A DNA stretch of 21,784 nt, taken from Pseudomonadaceae bacterium UBA836. Its GTDB lineage: Bacteria; Pseudomonadota; Gammaproteobacteria; Pseudomonadales; Pseudomonadaceae. Both the position numbers and the translations under genes were made by a program. The DNA lies in contig DBHE01000142.1 of assembly GCA_002296055.1 (NCBI GenBank), positions 1 through 21,784 on the forward strand. Reading direction: 5' to 3'. This document shows, piece after piece, positions 9,191 to 16,275 of the stretch. A model generated the notes under the pieces. The model saw only the letters and a program-made list of their open reading frames with translations. It did not search any database and had not been told where the DNA came from. Every line of letters starts with the position of its first letter. Positions within the stretch are counted from its first letter, which is position 1.

Positions 9191-11109
9191 GCCGTGACCT
9201 CACCCAGCAGTGCGGCGATCTCGGCCTCAACCGCCTTGAGGTCGGCATCGATCTCGTCCAGCGGGCGCGGCGGCTGGTAGATGTAGAAGTAGCGGTTGAA
9301 GTTGATTTCGTAGCCGACGATACCGACCTGACCGTCCTTTGCATCGGTCTTGCCCGTGTCGATCCACGCGTCCGGCACATGGGGCAGCACTTCGCGGGCG
9401 AAGTAGTCGTCGATATTTTGGCTCAGCGGCACATTTTCAAACTCGCGCAAGTCTGAGTCGGCCTGCAGATTGCCCTTGTCGTCAAGTACTGGCTGGGCAT
9501 TGGCATCACGCTCGCCAAAGCAGGACAGCACGGCCTTCAGCGCACCCTTGCCGAGCTTTTTGATGCCGGCGGACTTGAGGAAGGCCGGCAGGTTGTCGAA
9601 CTCGCCTTGCACGCCAGCAAAAGCCTCGGCCCGGTCGGCCCCCTTGGTGGCCTGGTAAGCAGCGAGCTTGCCCGGGGTGACCGAGAAGCGCAGGCGCAGC
9701 GGACGCTCCACAGTAATGCGACGATAACCAAAATCGGTAGTAGCAAATAGCTTGCTGTTTGGCCCTTCCTCACAGGCCTCGTGCAGCTTTGCAATTTCAG
9801 CAATCTGCTCGTCCGAAAGATACTTGCGCTTGCTACCCAGGCTCTTTCGCATCGGCGCGTGCATAGCACTGGCATCGATCAGCTGCACCTTACCCTTACG
9901 CAGCGCGTCCTTGTGATTGGACAGCACCCAGATGTAAGTGCCGATGCCAGTGTTGTAGAACAGGTCAGTAGGCAGGGCGATGATCGCCTCCAGCCAGTCG
10001 CTCTCCAGAATCCAGCGGCGGATCTCCGACTCGCCCGAGCCAGCGCCACCGTTGAACAGCGGAGAGCCAGACAGAACGATGCCCATACGACTGCCACCCA
10101 GCTCAACAGGCTTGCGCTTGGACAGCAGGTGCATCAGAAACAGCAAGGAGCCATCCCCCACCCGCGGCAACCCCGGGCCAAAGCGTCCAGCGTACCCCTG
10201 CTGCTTGTGCTCTTCCTGCACTTGCTTCTGAACCTTCTCCCACTTCACGCCGAACGGAGGGTTGGCCAGGCAGTAATCAAACGTCTCGCCTGGTAGCTGG
10301 TCGTTAGAAAGCGTGTTGCCGAGCTTGATGTTCTGGGTGTTGTACTGCTGGATCAGCTTGTCCGCCACCGAGATGGCGTAGGTTTCCGGGTTCAGCTCCT
10401 GAGCGTAGGGCACGATCGTCGCAGGCGCCTGCCACTCATCCTTCACCAGCTCAATAGCCGACGAAAGGAAGCCTCCTGTGCCAGCAGCGCAGTCATAGAC
10501 CGTACGAATTGCGCCTTCCTGATTCAGGGCTTGGTGGTCAGGCGCAAAGACCAGGGTGGTCGCCAAACGCACGACATCGCGCGGCGTGAAGAACTCCCCA
10601 GCCGTATCGTTGGCTGACTCGGCGAACTTCCTGATCAGGTGCTCAAACACCAATCCCATCTCATGGTTGCTGATGGCGTTCGGGTGCAGATCAATGGCCG
10701 CAAACTTCTGCGCCACTAGAAAAAGCAGGTTGGCGCTTTCCAGCCTCGCCAGCCAGTTGTCAAAGCCAAAATGCTCGAACACCTGTCGCGCGTTGGCGGA
10801 AAACTTCGCAACATACTCCTCTAGATTCGCGCGAGTATCGGTTGCGCCTACGGTTTCCAGCGAGAAGGTCGTTACGTTGTAGAACCTGGCACCAGCAATA
10901 CCCGGCAATATCAGGTCGAGGTCTACACTGCTGTCCTTGAACAGCTGATACTGGGCGGCGACCTTCTCACGAGTCGGCTCAAGTACGCACTCCAGGCGAC
11001 GCAGAACGGTAAAAGGCAGGATGATGCGGCCGTACTCTGATTGCTTGAAATCGCCACGGAGCACATCCGCTACGCTCCAGATAAAGTCCGCCAGGTTTTG
11101 CTGATTCAC
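9187..11109 (-). CDS. hsdM: Type I restriction-modification N6-adenine methyltransferase subunit
   Basis: A 640-residue HsdM. The N-terminal helical domain (FIWSVADVLRGDFKQSEYG, residues 9-27) is followed by the conserved GEFFTPR (171-177), the AdoMet motif I DCAAGTGGFL (206-215), QELNPETY (237-244) and the catalytic NPPF (283-286) typical of N6-adenine methylases. All motifs look intact. The start is GTG 11109, supported by AAGGA 7 nt upstream and by the family's usual N-terminus (NQQNLADFIW). With HsdS it forms the modification enzyme and with HsdR the restriction complex. It opens the minus-strand operon and has its own candidate promoter in the 143-bp gap before it. Confidence 0.96.
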   Translation of the reverse strand: MNQQNLADFIWSVADVLRGDFKQSEYGRIILPFTVLRRLECVLEPTREKVAAQYQLFKDSSVDLDLILPGIAGARFYNVTTFSLETVGATDTRANLEEYVAKFSANARQVFEHFGFDNWLARLESANLLFLVAQKFAAIDLHPNAISNHEMGLVFEHLIRKFAESANDTAGEFFTPRDVVRLATTLVFAPDHQALNQEGAIRTVYDCAAGTGGFLSSAIELVKDEWQAPATIVPYAQELNPETYAISVADKLIQQYNTQNIKLGNTLSNDQLPGETFDYCLANPPFGVKWEKVQKQVQEEHKQQGYAGRFGPGLPRVGDGSLLFLMHLLSKRKPVELGGSRMGIVLSGSPLFNGGAGSGESEIRRWILESDWLEAIIALPTDLFYNTGIGTYIWVLSNHKDALRKGKVQLIDASAMHAPMRKSLGSKRKYLSDEQIAEIAKLHEACEEGPNSKLFATTDFGYRRITVERPLRLRFSVTPGKLAAYQATKGADRAEAFAGVQGEFDNLPAFLKSAGIKKLGKGALKAVLSCFGERDANAQPVLDDKGNLQADSDLREFENVPLSQNIDDYFAREVLPHVPDAWIDTGKTDAKDGQVGIVGYEINFNRYFYIYQPPRPLDEIDADLKAVEAEIAALLGEVTA

Positions 11110-11214
11110 GCGAGATTCCTTAGTCGATCAGCGAGGAGCCGCACCATTACGGCATCCCTGCTGACCAATTCATGACGGTGCAACCTTACCCGCTCCGGCG
11201 GCAGCGAACCAGAG

Positions 11215-11243
11215 CCTAAAGAGGGCTCGGGATCGGATGTCAA
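11215..11243 (-). promoter_or_regulatory. Candidate promoter of the hsdM operon
   Basis: On the minus strand a perfect TTGACA -35 (11238-11243) is followed after 17 bp by TTTAGG (11215-11220), a weak -10. It lies between the stop of the DUF4041 gene and the GTG of hsdM, so hsdM can be transcribed independently of the upstream gene. The -10 overlaps a short GAGCC/GGCTC hairpin (11212-11228). The call rests on consensus match alone. Confidence 0.35.
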
Positions 11244-11252
11244 CTCAGCGCA

Positions 11253-12836
11253 TCAGCCTTCCGACAGCCCCTCATCTTCGGCGGACTCTTCATACTCCAT
11301 CTGGTGGCGCGTCCATTCAGCCGCAATCGCCGGATTTTCCAGGATCTGCTGCTCGATTTGCAGAGTTTCTCGATACTCACGCGCCTGGGCCATCATCGTC
11401 CATTGGGTCTGGACACCCAGGGCATCGAGCTCTTGCTTGATCTCACCAAGATCAAGGCGGAAGAACTCTTTGCGCGGATTGACCTTGTTAACCTGCTGAC
11501 GCAGGAAATGGCGGTGAAGCTGCTTCTCCAGAGTAGGAGCGTCTTCACTAAAGATCATGGCATGAACGTCAAACTCGAACGGGACACTTGCATCGCTCAG
11601 TTCACGAACCCGGTCTGTCGGCTCCAGACGCCGAGTCATGCCGATTTTAAAGACATCTTCGCCAAACGAGCCGATGTTTGAGATGACATACACGTGGCCC
11701 GTTCTGGTTTGCTGCGCCATAGATAGCGCCCGCTTGTTCTTTTCTTCCGCCTGCAGCAGTTGCTCCTGCAACTCCGCCAGCTTCGCTTCAAACTCAGCGC
11801 GTTGCGCTTCAGATGCGGCAGCAACCTGAGCCTGAGCCTTTTCCATCGCCTTGCGCAGGGTTTGCTCTTCCTTGGCCGCCTCCTTCATCGCCCGCTCGTA
11901 TTCACGCCGCGCCTTCTCTTCCTCGCGAATCTGCTCTCGCAGCCGGCGCTGCTCTTCGCGTTCCTGATCCCGGATAGCCTGCGCTGTAGCTGCCCAGCGC
12001 AGCTCTTCAAGCCGCGCGTCCAGATAGGCTTCCGTCACCCGGGCATTACGAAACGAAGCACCGTTGACGTTGACCAGCGCAAACGAGTCGCGGATCTCCT
12101 TCTCCAGCGTACCGTGGTTGTCTGACTTGGCACGGGAGAGAATCGAGTCCACCTTGCCATTGAACGCATCAGTCACAAACCGAATCGCGGTCGTGCGACG
12201 ACTTGGCTCAGCATAGTCACACACCGCTGCCTGACCGTTCTTGACCATCAACTTTGATAGCTCACGGGCTTCCTTCAGCTTCTGACCGGCTTCGCTGTAG
12301 CCAATCTCCTCAGCCAAATCATCAAGCAGGTGATAGGTAGGGACGATGTAAGCGTCACCATAGCCGTCAATCTTGTTCTTGATCGCCTTGGCAGCGTCCG
12401 TCAGTTCTTTCAAACGTCCAACAGCTGAGAATGCATCTCCAGCAATCTCCTCGGCCTTAGCATTCGCTGTCGCAACGATGCGCTCAGCCTCAAGCAAGGC
12501 CGCTGAAAGCCGCGCCTCGGCCTGCTCAGAGCGTTGTCGGGCGTTTTTTAGCAACGAGTCCTTCTCTGCCTTGATCTCGTCGCTCAGGCGCTCAACCTCG
12601 GCCTCAACATCAACCAGCGTCTGATAACGAGTCAATTGAGCTTCAAGTGACTGCAAGCGGCTGCTCTGTTCACTGAATTGCTCGCTAGCAGCACGCGCGT
12701 CCTCCAGCAGTTGCTCAATCTGCCGCTGCTGTGCAGCAGCCTTCTCCGTAAGCTGAGTGACAGCTCGACGCCGTTTGACGCTCTGAACGATGAAATAGAC
12801 CAGCGCCACTAGAGCGCAGAGGAGGACAAGTTCCAT
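11253..12836 (-). CDS. Membrane-anchored coiled-coil protein, DUF4041 plus GIY-YIG-like (T5orf172/MUG113-type) domain
   Basis: A 527-residue protein. I use ATG 12836 rather than the in-frame ATG at 12917 because AAGGAG lies 9 nt upstream and the protein then begins directly with a transmembrane helix (residues 2-19, LVLLCALVALVYFIVQ). A long coiled coil follows (about 25-150), then the DUF4041-like region (about 155-285, with YGDAYIVPTYHLLDDLAEEIGY), a second charged coiled coil (about 290-375), and a C-terminal GIY-YIG-like domain with HVYVISN (381-387), FKIGM (396-400), R409 and E437. Proteins of this build occur in phages and in bacterial accessory regions. Anchoring a nuclease-like head on a long rod at the membrane suggests surveillance or phage-entry interference, but this is inference. 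It is 143 bp upstream of hsdM on the same strand. Confidence 0.85.
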   Translation of the reverse strand: MELVLLCALVALVYFIVQSVKRRRAVTQLTEKAAAQQRQIEQLLEDARAASEQFSEQSSRLQSLEAQLTRYQTLVDVEAEVERLSDEIKAEKDSLLKNARQRSEQAEARLSAALLEAERIVATANAKAEEIAGDAFSAVGRLKELTDAAKAIKNKIDGYGDAYIVPTYHLLDDLAEEIGYSEAGQKLKEARELSKLMVKNGQAAVCDYAEPSRRTTAIRFVTDAFNGKVDSILSRAKSDNHGTLEKEIRDSFALVNVNGASFRNARVTEAYLDARLEELRWAATAQAIRDQEREEQRRLREQIREEEKARREYERAMKEAAKEEQTLRKAMEKAQAQVAAASEAQRAEFEAKLAELQEQLLQAEEKNKRALSMAQQTRTGHVYVISNIGSFGEDVFKIGMTRRLEPTDRVRELSDASVPFEFDVHAMIFSEDAPTLEKQLHRHFLRQQVNKVNPRKEFFRLDLGEIKQELDALGVQTQWTMMAQAREYRETLQIEQQILENPAIAAEWTRHQMEYEESAEDEGLSEG

Positions 12837-12924
12837 TTGAAGTAGCTCCTTGCTAGCAAAGTCCACCGCCACCCGGAGGGCAGCAGCACTAATCGCATAG
12901 TGACACACTGCCAGCACGACTTCA

Positions 12925-12945
12925 GCTATCGATAGCGAGTGTCAA
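12925..12945 (-). promoter_or_regulatory. Candidate -35 and palindromic operator upstream of the DUF4041 gene
   Basis: On the minus strand a perfect TTGACA (12940-12945) is followed 3 nt later by the perfect 12-bp palindrome GCTATCGATAGC (12925-12936). The site is about 90 bp upstream of the chosen ATG. A palindrome inside the spacer of a promoter is a typical repressor position, but I see no good -10 at 16-18 bp, so the promoter itself is uncertain. Confidence 0.3.
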
Positions 12946-13060
12946 AGTCGTAGAGACCGAGACGTCATTCAAACCCGGACGGCTTACAAGAGGGCCAGAG
13001 TTCCGGCTATCGCCTTACACAACCGCGATATACACCCAGCAACGCCCACCTGTAATCAGG

Positions 13061-13261
13061 TCATGAAGCGTTGCCAGCCCGCGCAGCTGCTATAGCCGCC
13101 TGCAGCTCTTCGAACAGATCAGGCGGAACGCAGTAGAACGCAGGCTCGTCATCGCTGAACACCAGCACAGCATCACCACCACCGGCAGCAACTGCAGCCA
13201 GCGGGTTCTGCTGCAACTCCGCAATACTGACTGACATCGAACAGAGAATTCTATGCGGCAT
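13061..13261 (-). CDS. stbD: StbD-like (Phd/YefM-type) antitoxin without adjacent toxin
   Basis: A 66-residue protein resembling plasmid stability antitoxin StbD: the N-terminus MPHRILCSMSVSIAEL, then NPLAAVAAGGGDAVLVF, then EPAFYCVPPDLFEEL follow the family pattern. I prefer ATG 13261 over the in-frame ATG 16 codons upstream because AAGGGAG lies 5 nt before it and the family begins at this MPxRIL. The N-terminal part would bind operator DNA and the C-terminal helix would neutralise a RelE/ParE-like toxin (StbE). The toxin gene normally follows the antitoxin directly, yet the 224 bp between this stop and the DUF4041 gene contain no RelE-like frame. It is therefore an orphan, perhaps protective against an incoming stbDE plasmid, or a decayed locus. 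Confidence 0.75.
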   Translation of the reverse strand: MPHRILCSMSVSIAELQQNPLAAVAAGGGDAVLVFSDDEPAFYCVPPDLFEELQAAIAAARAGNAS

Positions 13262-13690
13262 AAGTACTCCCTTGAATGAACCAGAATCGGGAAACAGACA
13301 TTGCCCCACTCCCTAGCTACATACAGAGTGGGCGTAGAACCGTGCCCGAAAGGTTAAAAATAGTTCCGATTATGTAAATGCTTTTGGCAAGTTACTGCGT
13401 AAGGATACTGTGTAAAAAAACAGGGCTTTAACCAACTCACACCACCCTACCACCCGCCTGCGCAAAAAACATCTTACACAAAGAAAATTCAACCAATCTT
13501 ATTGCTCAAAGCGCGATAATAAACAAAAATAGAAAGGCAAACTAAACACCTTGGAAGCAACACAATTAAACCCCGAACCCAGACAACTAACTAATCACCT
13601 AGTTATTATAAAGACCTCACAACTCCAATAATTTACCCGCCCAGAATCGACCTACCCTTACAGCTCCGAAACATAAAAAGGAGCATCAGA
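13262..13690. other. AT-rich intergenic region with regulatory signals
   Basis: No gene is supported in this 429-bp stretch between divergent genes. It is markedly more AT-rich than its surroundings, especially from 13370 on, which suggests foreign origin. It contains a 7-bp inverted repeat CCCACTC/GAGTGGG (13305-13311 and 13326-13332) in the stbD leader, a LexA-box match at 13408-13423, and a TAACTA/TAGTTA inverted repeat (13588-13593 and 13600-13605) next to TATTATA, a possible -10 for the rightward gene. Confidence 0.5.
13408..13423. promoter_or_regulatory. Candidate LexA (SOS) box
   Basis: The 16-bp sequence is CTGT, then GTAAAAAA, then ACAG, matching CTGT-N8-ACAG with an AT-rich core as in gammaproteobacterial LexA operators. 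It lies in the divergent region, about 147 bp upstream of the stbD start and 267 bp upstream of the GIY-YIG gene start. Which promoter it would govern is unclear. Confidence 0.5.
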
Positions 13691-15052
13691 ATGCCTAAAC
13701 TTCTCACCCAGGCAGAAGCATTATCAAAGTCTAGAGAGACTCATCTTGATCGGTATACATATGACCACTTCCGGTATGAGTCCAGCAGTAAAAAGGTGCT
13801 AATCACCTGCCCCATTCATGGCGATTTTGCCTGCCTGCCACAGCATCACTGGAGGGGGGTGGGATGTCGAGAGTGCTACTTCGAATCCAACAAGCGATCA
13901 CTGGCGTCTTTCTTGACTGAAGCCAAAGCCCACTTCGGCGACAAATACGATTACAGCCTGGTGCGCGAGCCATTCGACCAGCAAATGTCGGTGGACATCA
14001 TCTGCAAAGCTCACAACCTCACCTTCTCACAAGTCGCCAGAAATCACTCCAGAGGACACACAGGCTGTCCGGAGTGCCTTTCACTGTCGCTGTCCGGACC
14101 CAGCATCGAGCGCGGCAGCTACAGCGATGAAGATAGTCTGAACCATCGAATGATCGAACTCATGAGCAAGGTTCACAACAATCGATACGATTACTCAGGC
14201 ACACAGTACAAAGGCGCTCGGAAAAAGATTTCCTATCACTGCTCCAAGCACGGTCGGATACTTCAAAACGCTGTCGATCACCTAAAAGGCACAGGTTGCC
14301 CGAAGTGCTCTATAGACAAGAAACACTCAAACTCTTTCAAAGCAACAACAGGCCTAACTAGGGCGGCTTATCACAGGGCAATAAAACGGCTTGCATCTGG
14401 AATGTCGATGAAAGAGGCATTGCTACCCGATTACCTGCGATCGGATCGCAGAGTCCAGCTGATAACTGTGTTTGGTAAGACCTATCCAAATCTACGTGCA
14501 GCAGTACGCGAACTGAACCCACCGGCATCAGAACAAACTATCGCCAGGTGGATCAAACAGGGGCTGTCACCCGATGAGGCCCTCTCGACAACGCCAAGCA
14601 CTCACGGCAAGACCGGCATCATCTATCTCGTAACCCACATATCAGGCAAGCAGTACGTTGGCCTGACAGTCCAACCGCTGCAATTGCGCTGGCAACACCA
14701 CTTGGAGCACGCTGGAACCAGAAACGGCATAAAGTCAGAGCAATCGCTTCACGCATTGATCAGAAAGAGCGATCCAGCAGCCTTCAAAGTTGAGATCATA
14801 GATACAGGCATCATGGGCAAAGATCTTGAGCAGAAAGAACGGCATTGGATATCAACCCTTCAGACGTTAGCCCCCTCAGGTCTCAACATTTCCCCAGGAG
14901 GGACCTCCGGCGGTTCGCGCCCTCACCCGGTGGAGATAGATGGGATAAAATTCCGCAGTAAGAAAGAGGCTGCTCAATACGTTGCTATCACCCGAAACAT
15001 CAGCCTTCATGCAGCCAAGTACAGAATATGGACAGGCAGAATTGATCTGTGA
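13691..15052 (+). CDS. GIY-YIG homing-endonuclease-like protein with three tandem zinc modules
   Basis: A 453-residue protein built as free-standing phage or intron homing endonucleases are. The N-terminal half holds three repeats of a CxxH...CxxC module: C40/H43 with C59/C62, C105/H108 with C126/C129, and C184/H187 with C203/C206, each preceded by a tyrosine-rich YDY-type segment. Residues 255-300 (FGKTYPNLRAAVREL, then TIARWIKQG) resemble a NUMOD1-type DNA-binding repeat. The GIY-YIG nuclease follows: GIIY 309-312, YVG 322-324, R333, and a candidate E380 or E383. A last helix-rich segment (FRSKKEAAQYVAI, about 421-433) looks like another NUMOD-like motif. AAAGGAG lies 7 nt before the ATG. 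It is on the opposite strand to the restriction operon and in an AT-rich setting, consistent with recent gain. Confidence 0.85.
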   Translation: MPKLLTQAEALSKSRETHLDRYTYDHFRYESSSKKVLITCPIHGDFACLPQHHWRGVGCRECYFESNKRSLASFLTEAKAHFGDKYDYSLVREPFDQQMSVDIICKAHNLTFSQVARNHSRGHTGCPECLSLSLSGPSIERGSYSDEDSLNHRMIELMSKVHNNRYDYSGTQYKGARKKISYHCSKHGRILQNAVDHLKGTGCPKCSIDKKHSNSFKATTGLTRAAYHRAIKRLASGMSMKEALLPDYLRSDRRVQLITVFGKTYPNLRAAVRELNPPASEQTIARWIKQGLSPDEALSTTPSTHGKTGIIYLVTHISGKQYVGLTVQPLQLRWQHHLEHAGTRNGIKSEQSLHALIRKSDPAAFKVEIIDTGIMGKDLEQKERHWISTLQTLAPSGLNISPGGTSGGSRPHPVEIDGIKFRSKKEAAQYVAITRNISLHAAKYRIWTGRIDL

Positions 15053-15108
15053 CGAAATAGAGGAAACGGATCATGCGTTCATCTGACAACTATCACGCTT
15101 GAGCTTTT

Positions 15109-15137
15109 CTCAGGCGACTGGCGCATGGTCGCTTGAG
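15109..15137. repeat. 10-bp stem inverted repeat after the homing-endonuclease-like gene
   Basis: CTCAGGCGAC (15109-15118) and GTCGCTTGAG (15128-15137) form a 10-bp stem with one G-T pair and a 9-nt loop, 57 bp after the stop codon. No T-run follows on either strand, so it is not a standard intrinsic terminator. It could protect the 3' end of the transcript or be a recombination relic. Confidence 0.4.
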
Positions 15138-15287
15138 ACGGCTCGGCGCCTTACCCCGCATCGCGACTCTCACCAGATGGTGGGTGCTATGGTGGGAAAT
15201 TCCTTATAAATCCATAAAATAAAACCATAAGTCATTGATTTTTATTTAAAAGCCAATTCGATGCGACATTCAGATTCAGAATATTGA

Positions 15288-15446
15288 GTGAGGCTGACAC
15301 CGGGAAAAGCCGAGGTGACCCAGATGTTGATTCGCAGCCTCGGAGCACAGTTAGCCGTGCCTAGCTATGCTGCGGGACGGTTCCCGAGCCGCAAGCTGGA
15401 AGGTGTCAGCGGCAATTATGACCGATACGACTACTTCGATGAGTGA
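15288..15446 (+). pseudogene. Decayed tyrosine recombinase (integrase) C-terminal fragment
   Basis: Read in one frame, about 52 codons end in RKLEGVSGNYDRYDYFDE and a stop. The pattern (H/R)KLxGVxGxYxRYDYxDE is the usual C-terminus of tyrosine integrases of genomic islands and prophages, including the nucleophilic tyrosine in NYDR. The preceding VPSYAAGRF also fits these enzymes. Everything upstream, including the catalytic arginines and the N-terminal domains, is missing, and a stop codon lies just before the fragment. It is therefore a remnant, pointing to a past integrative element here. Alternatively it is a short chance frame, but the motif match is long. Confidence 0.6.
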
Positions 15447-15591
15447 GAAGCGACCCATCAGTTGACTGAGGCCATCCTCTCATCTTGTTCAACCGCCTCC
15501 CTCAGGCACTAGAACTACCGGCAAGCGGAGAGGGGCGCTGCACCTAGGAAAATACAGCTACACTATTCACGCAGCTCACACGCCTTGAAAA

Positions 15592-15607
15592 CTGTTTTTA
15601 TGTACAG
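15592..15607. promoter_or_regulatory. Candidate LexA (SOS) box upstream of the ImmA/IrrE gene
   Basis: CTGT, TTTTATGT, ACAG: a full CTGT-N8-ACAG match, 125 bp upstream of the ATG at 15733. It overlaps the start of a perfect palindrome GCACA-T-TGTGC (15607-15617). A shorter CTGT-N7-ACAG (15648-15662) lies just before a TATACT -10-like hexamer (15672-15677). The spacing of the 15-nt copy is wrong for LexA, but the repetition suggests a regulated promoter. Confidence 0.5.
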
Positions 15608-15732
15608 CACATTGTGCATTGATAAGAACAAGACATTATGATAAATGCTGTGCCCTAAACAGTAATCCATGTATACTCTCGCGCCGTCTACCTCGGATCC
15701 GTGGAGATCGCAGCTAACACAGGAGGGCTAAT

Positions 15733-16275
15733 ATGACTGTTTCTTTGCAAAAAGCGGTTGAATCTGCCAGACAAGCCCTCCAGCTTGCTTGGGACGGGAG
15801 CATCCCTGTCAAACCAGAAGCCATCGCCCAAAGTCTCATCGTTTATAAACACGATGACGCCACTAACACGGTCCAAAATATCCCTATCGTGGTGCGGGCA
15901 TTTAATTCCCAGCTACTGGACACCGCAAGCGGGCAAGCCTCCCTCGAAAACTCGGATAACGGGCTGGTGTTCTACTGCGACTACAACGCAGACGAAATCA
16001 GCTATCGAAACAGATTCACCATCGCTCACGAGCTTGGGCACGTACTGCTTGGCCACGTCCACGAAGGCAAGAAGCGCCTTCGAGACGCAACATTCGGCAA
16101 CTCAGACCCGGTAGAGCGCGCTGCTAACGCTTTTGCAGCGGAGCTTATTATGCCAGAACAAAAAGTTCGGGAACTTTTCTATGGCGCAAGCTCGGTTCAA
16201 CAACTGTCAGAAGCATTTGGCGTCTCTAACGCCGCTATGTCGTTCAGATTGAACAACCTTGGCCTCGTTCGATGA
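15733..16275 (+). CDS. ImmA/IrrE family zinc metallopeptidase
   Basis: A 180-residue protein of the ImmA/IrrE family. The zinc site HELGH is at residues 99-103 and the likely third ligand E128 is in VERAANAFAAELIMP (127-141), the family signature. The C-terminus (about 155-178, VQQLSEAFGVSNAAMSFRL) is helix-turn-helix-like, as usual in this family. Such proteases cleave a specific repressor, for example ImmR in ICEBs1 or DdrO in Deinococcus, after DNA damage. The partner repressor is normally encoded next door, but none is visible here. AGGAGGG sits 5 nt before the ATG. The stop overlaps the next gene's start (ATGA), making a two-gene operon, and the leader carries a LexA-box match. The substrate is unknown and could be a repressor elsewhere in the genome or the downstream membrane protein. 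Confidence 0.9.
   Translation: MTVSLQKAVESARQALQLAWDGSIPVKPEAIAQSLIVYKHDDATNTVQNIPIVVRAFNSQLLDTASGQASLENSDNGLVFYCDYNADEISYRNRFTIAHELGHVLLGHVHEGKKRLRDATFGNSDPVERAANAFAAELIMPEQKVRELFYGASSVQQLSEAFGVSNAAMSFRLNNLGLVR

Larger units (their letters stand above)
15053..15732. other. 680-bp region without an intact gene: hairpins, recombinase remnant, SOS-type promoter region
   Basis: No intact gene is supported. From left to right it holds a strong hairpin (15109-15137), a tandem ATGGTGGG repeat (15177-15184 and 15189-15196), an AT-rich block with an AAATAAAA/TTTTATTT inverted repeat (15217-15247), a decayed integrase tail (15288-15446), and the promoter region of the ImmA gene including a LexA-box match and TATACT at 15672-15677. 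This mix is typical of a former mobile-element end. Confidence 0.55.

Noticed and set aside
12837..13060. Possible integron attC site or StbE toxin remnant after stbD
   Set aside because: stb genes occur in integron cassettes, but I found no paired core sites of the RYYYAAC/GTTRRRY type and no RelE-like translation.
15217..15247. Intrinsic terminator formed by AAATAAAA/TTTTATTT
   Set aside because: The stem is pure A-T with a long loop and lacks a GC stem followed by a T-run.
15293..15410. Group II intron domain V/VI or other known structured RNA
   Set aside because: There are GAGCCG and ACGGTTC elements, but in the wrong order for domain V and without the bulge; the integrase-tail reading explains the DNA better.
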